Source of the DNA: CAWUKT01 sp041565275
GTDB lineage: Bacteria; Bacteroidota; Bacteroidia; J057; JADKCL01
Length of the DNA: 6,687 bases
NCBI GenBank assembly: GCA_041565275.1
Contig: JBFGVE010000151.1
Coordinates: 1 to 6,687, forward strand
Direction of reading: 5' to 3'
Below the pieces are notes generated by a model, which did not search any database, was not told the origin of the DNA, and saw only the letters and a program-made list of their open reading frames with translations. The position numbers and the translations under genes are program-made. This document shows, piece after piece, positions 5,617-6,687 of the stretch (positions are counted from its first letter, which is position 1; each line of letters starts with the position of its first letter).

Positions 5617-6150
5617 ATGAACTTGAATTTAGAGGACCTTCAACGACTATACGGTGACCGTTTCTTTCTGGTTCCGGGTGATGATACCTATCACCCATTT
5701 GTAGTCCCCGCAAAGGGTTCAACTCCTATCCAGTCCAGTACTACCACTGAAGAAGTTCTTCGCCCAACTGGAAAGCTGATATGGCGCCCGAAGCCTAGGT
5801 CAAAAGTATTATTTATCATCCATCAGAGTGAGCTAAAGGATAAAGTGCTTACAGATTTGCTTAAAAAAATCGTGGAAAGTATCGAAATACCATTTGATTC
5901 CGCTGGTTTTGGAATTATCACCGGGAAGATCAACGCTATGGATTTTGAGGGAATGCCCAATCCATTCGGAGTTGTATTTGATAATGCACTCATGTTTGGT
6001 GATTCCAACCCAATAATGGTACCCCGTAATAAGAATATTGAGTCTGGAACCCTATACTTTACGCAGCGATTGTCAAAATTGAAAGGTGATAAAGAATTGA
6101 AAAAGGCTCTTTGGGAACAACTACAAGAAATTCGGCAGAAATTAGTTTAG
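5617..6150 (+). CDS. Conserved-looking hypothetical protein, 177 residues, in operon with rdgB
   Basis: I do not recognise this family with certainty. It is soluble, with no signal peptide or membrane segment. After an N-terminal part (1-62) containing LYGDRFFLVPGDD and a Ser/Thr-rich linker (35-45) comes an alternating alpha/beta pattern: strand KVLFIIH (63-69), helix DKVLTDLLKKIVESI (75-89), strand AGFGIITG (96-103), strand FGVVFDN (117-123), then LMFGDSNP (125-132) and a charged C-terminal helix (about 152-176). The layout of a short Rossmann-like core ending in a phenylalanine-glycine turn faintly recalls the uracil-DNA-glycosylase/HolD-like (DNA polymerase III psi) fold, but no catalytic motif is visible, so this is only a hypothesis. 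It ends 8 nt before rdgB, so the two are surely co-transcribed. The start has an aggaaag site. Confidence 0.88.
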   Translation: MNLNLEDLQRLYGDRFFLVPGDDTYHPFVVPAKGSTPIQSSTTTEEVLRPTGKLIWRPKPRSKVLFIIHQSELKDKVLTDLLKKIVESIEIPFDSAGFGIITGKINAMDFEGMPNPFGVVFDNALMFGDSNPIMVPRNKNIESGTLYFTQRLSKLKGDKELKKALWEQLQEIRQKLV

Positions 6151-6158
6151 AAAAATCT

Positions 6159-6687
6159 ATGGAAAAGAAGCGGATCTTCTTTGCGACAGGGAATGAGAAA
6201 AAGTTAGAAGAGATTGAAGCTATTCTAAAGGATAGCTTAAAAGTATACAGTTTCAGGGATCTTACTGAAAAGATTGAAGTATTGGAAGATGCTATTGATC
6301 TTGAGGGAAATGCTATTAAGAAGGCAAGGGAATTTTTTAAGAAGGTTAAACTTCCATGCTTTGCCGATGATACAGGATTAGAAGTGAAAGCTCTAAACGG
6401 ACGTCCCGGGGTAAGGTCAGCAAGGTATGCCGGTGATAATGCCAGTTCTGAAGCGAATATGGAATTGCTCCTTCAGGAGTTATCAGGGGTGCAAGACCGT
6501 TCTGCACAATTCCGCACTGTGATAGCCTATTACGACGGCCAGGACCTTCAAACTTTTGAAGGGGTATTGAAAGGGTGGATTGGCATGGAGAAACGTGGCA
6601 ATGGTGGTTTTGGGTATGACCCTCTTTTCATTCCTGAGAACGACGCCAGAACCCTGGCTGAAATGAGTGCCAGGGAAAAGAACGCTA
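6159..6687 (+). CDS. rdgB: RdgB/HAM1 family non-canonical purine NTP pyrophosphatase (dITP/XTP), 3'-partial
   Basis: The frame from the ATG at 6159 gives 176 residues and is still open at the window edge. Family members are about 190-200 residues, so roughly the last 20 are missing. Diagnostic motifs in order: FFATGNEKKLEEI (7-19; the T-x-N-x-x-K substrate motif), LEGNAIKKA with the metal-binding Glu (48-56), FADDTGLEV (68-76) with the catalytic Asp pair, GRPGVRSARYAG (81-92), FEGVLKGWI (133-141), and GNGGFGYDPLF (147-157) for base recognition. The C-terminal SHR motif lies beyond the window. The enzyme hydrolyses dITP, ITP and XTP to the monophosphate plus pyrophosphate in the cytoplasm, keeping deaminated purines out of DNA and RNA. 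It is second in an operon behind the 177-residue gene. Confidence 0.96.
   Translation, partial: MEKKRIFFATGNEKKLEEIEAILKDSLKVYSFRDLTEKIEVLEDAIDLEGNAIKKAREFFKKVKLPCFADDTGLEVKALNGRPGVRSARYAGDNASSEANMELLLQELSGVQDRSAQFRTVIAYYDGQDLQTFEGVLKGWIGMEKRGNGGFGYDPLFIPENDARTLAEMSAREKNA

Noticed and set aside
5823..6008. Minus-strand frame within the 177-residue gene
   Set aside because: Antisense shadow of a frame that has a ribosome binding site and is tightly coupled to rdgB.

Overview
The window looks like chromosomal DNA from a member of the Bacteroidota. Saprospira- or Cytophaga-like relatives are my best guess, but that is inference. Four things point there: a very long secreted protein built from Ig/PKD-like and SprB-like repeats; its N-terminal module, a type I associate with Bacteroidota surface proteins; a run-in at its truncated end that looks like the linker before a type IX secretion (T9SS) sorting domain; and mostly weak Shine-Dalgarno sites.

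Layout. Positions 1-4599 (minus strand) are one uninterrupted reading frame of 1533 codons that runs off the left edge. It encodes a signal peptide, a Cys-rich N-terminal module, Ig/PKD-like domains, a parallel beta-helix-like segment interrupted by about 280 residues of glycine-rich sequence, more PKD/Ig-like domains, and SprB-like repeats. The C-terminus is missing. Positions 4600-5053 are intergenic and hold a strong intrinsic terminator for the upstream minus-strand gene. Positions 5054-5368 (minus) encode a small thioredoxin with a CGPC active site. Positions 5369-5616 are a divergent promoter region with an exact 18-bp tandem duplication and overlapping inverted repeats. Positions 5617-6150 (plus) encode an unrecognised 177-residue protein. 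It is followed 8 nt later by the start of an RdgB/HAM1 nucleotide pyrophosphatase gene (6159 to the right edge, truncated).

How the genes relate. The 177-residue gene and rdgB are almost certainly co-transcribed. RdgB cleans non-canonical purine nucleotides out of the dNTP pool, so a nucleotide- or DNA-related role for the small protein is plausible but unproven. The thioredoxin is transcribed divergently from this pair and is separated from the surface-protein gene by the terminator, so those two are probably separate units despite sharing a strand.

I see no rRNA, tRNA, CRISPR array, insertion sequence or phage gene. The most unusual item is the surface protein, in which Gly-Gly-X and collagen-like Gly-X-Y tracts appear to be inserted between turns of a beta-helix. 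I do not see a multi-gene novel system.
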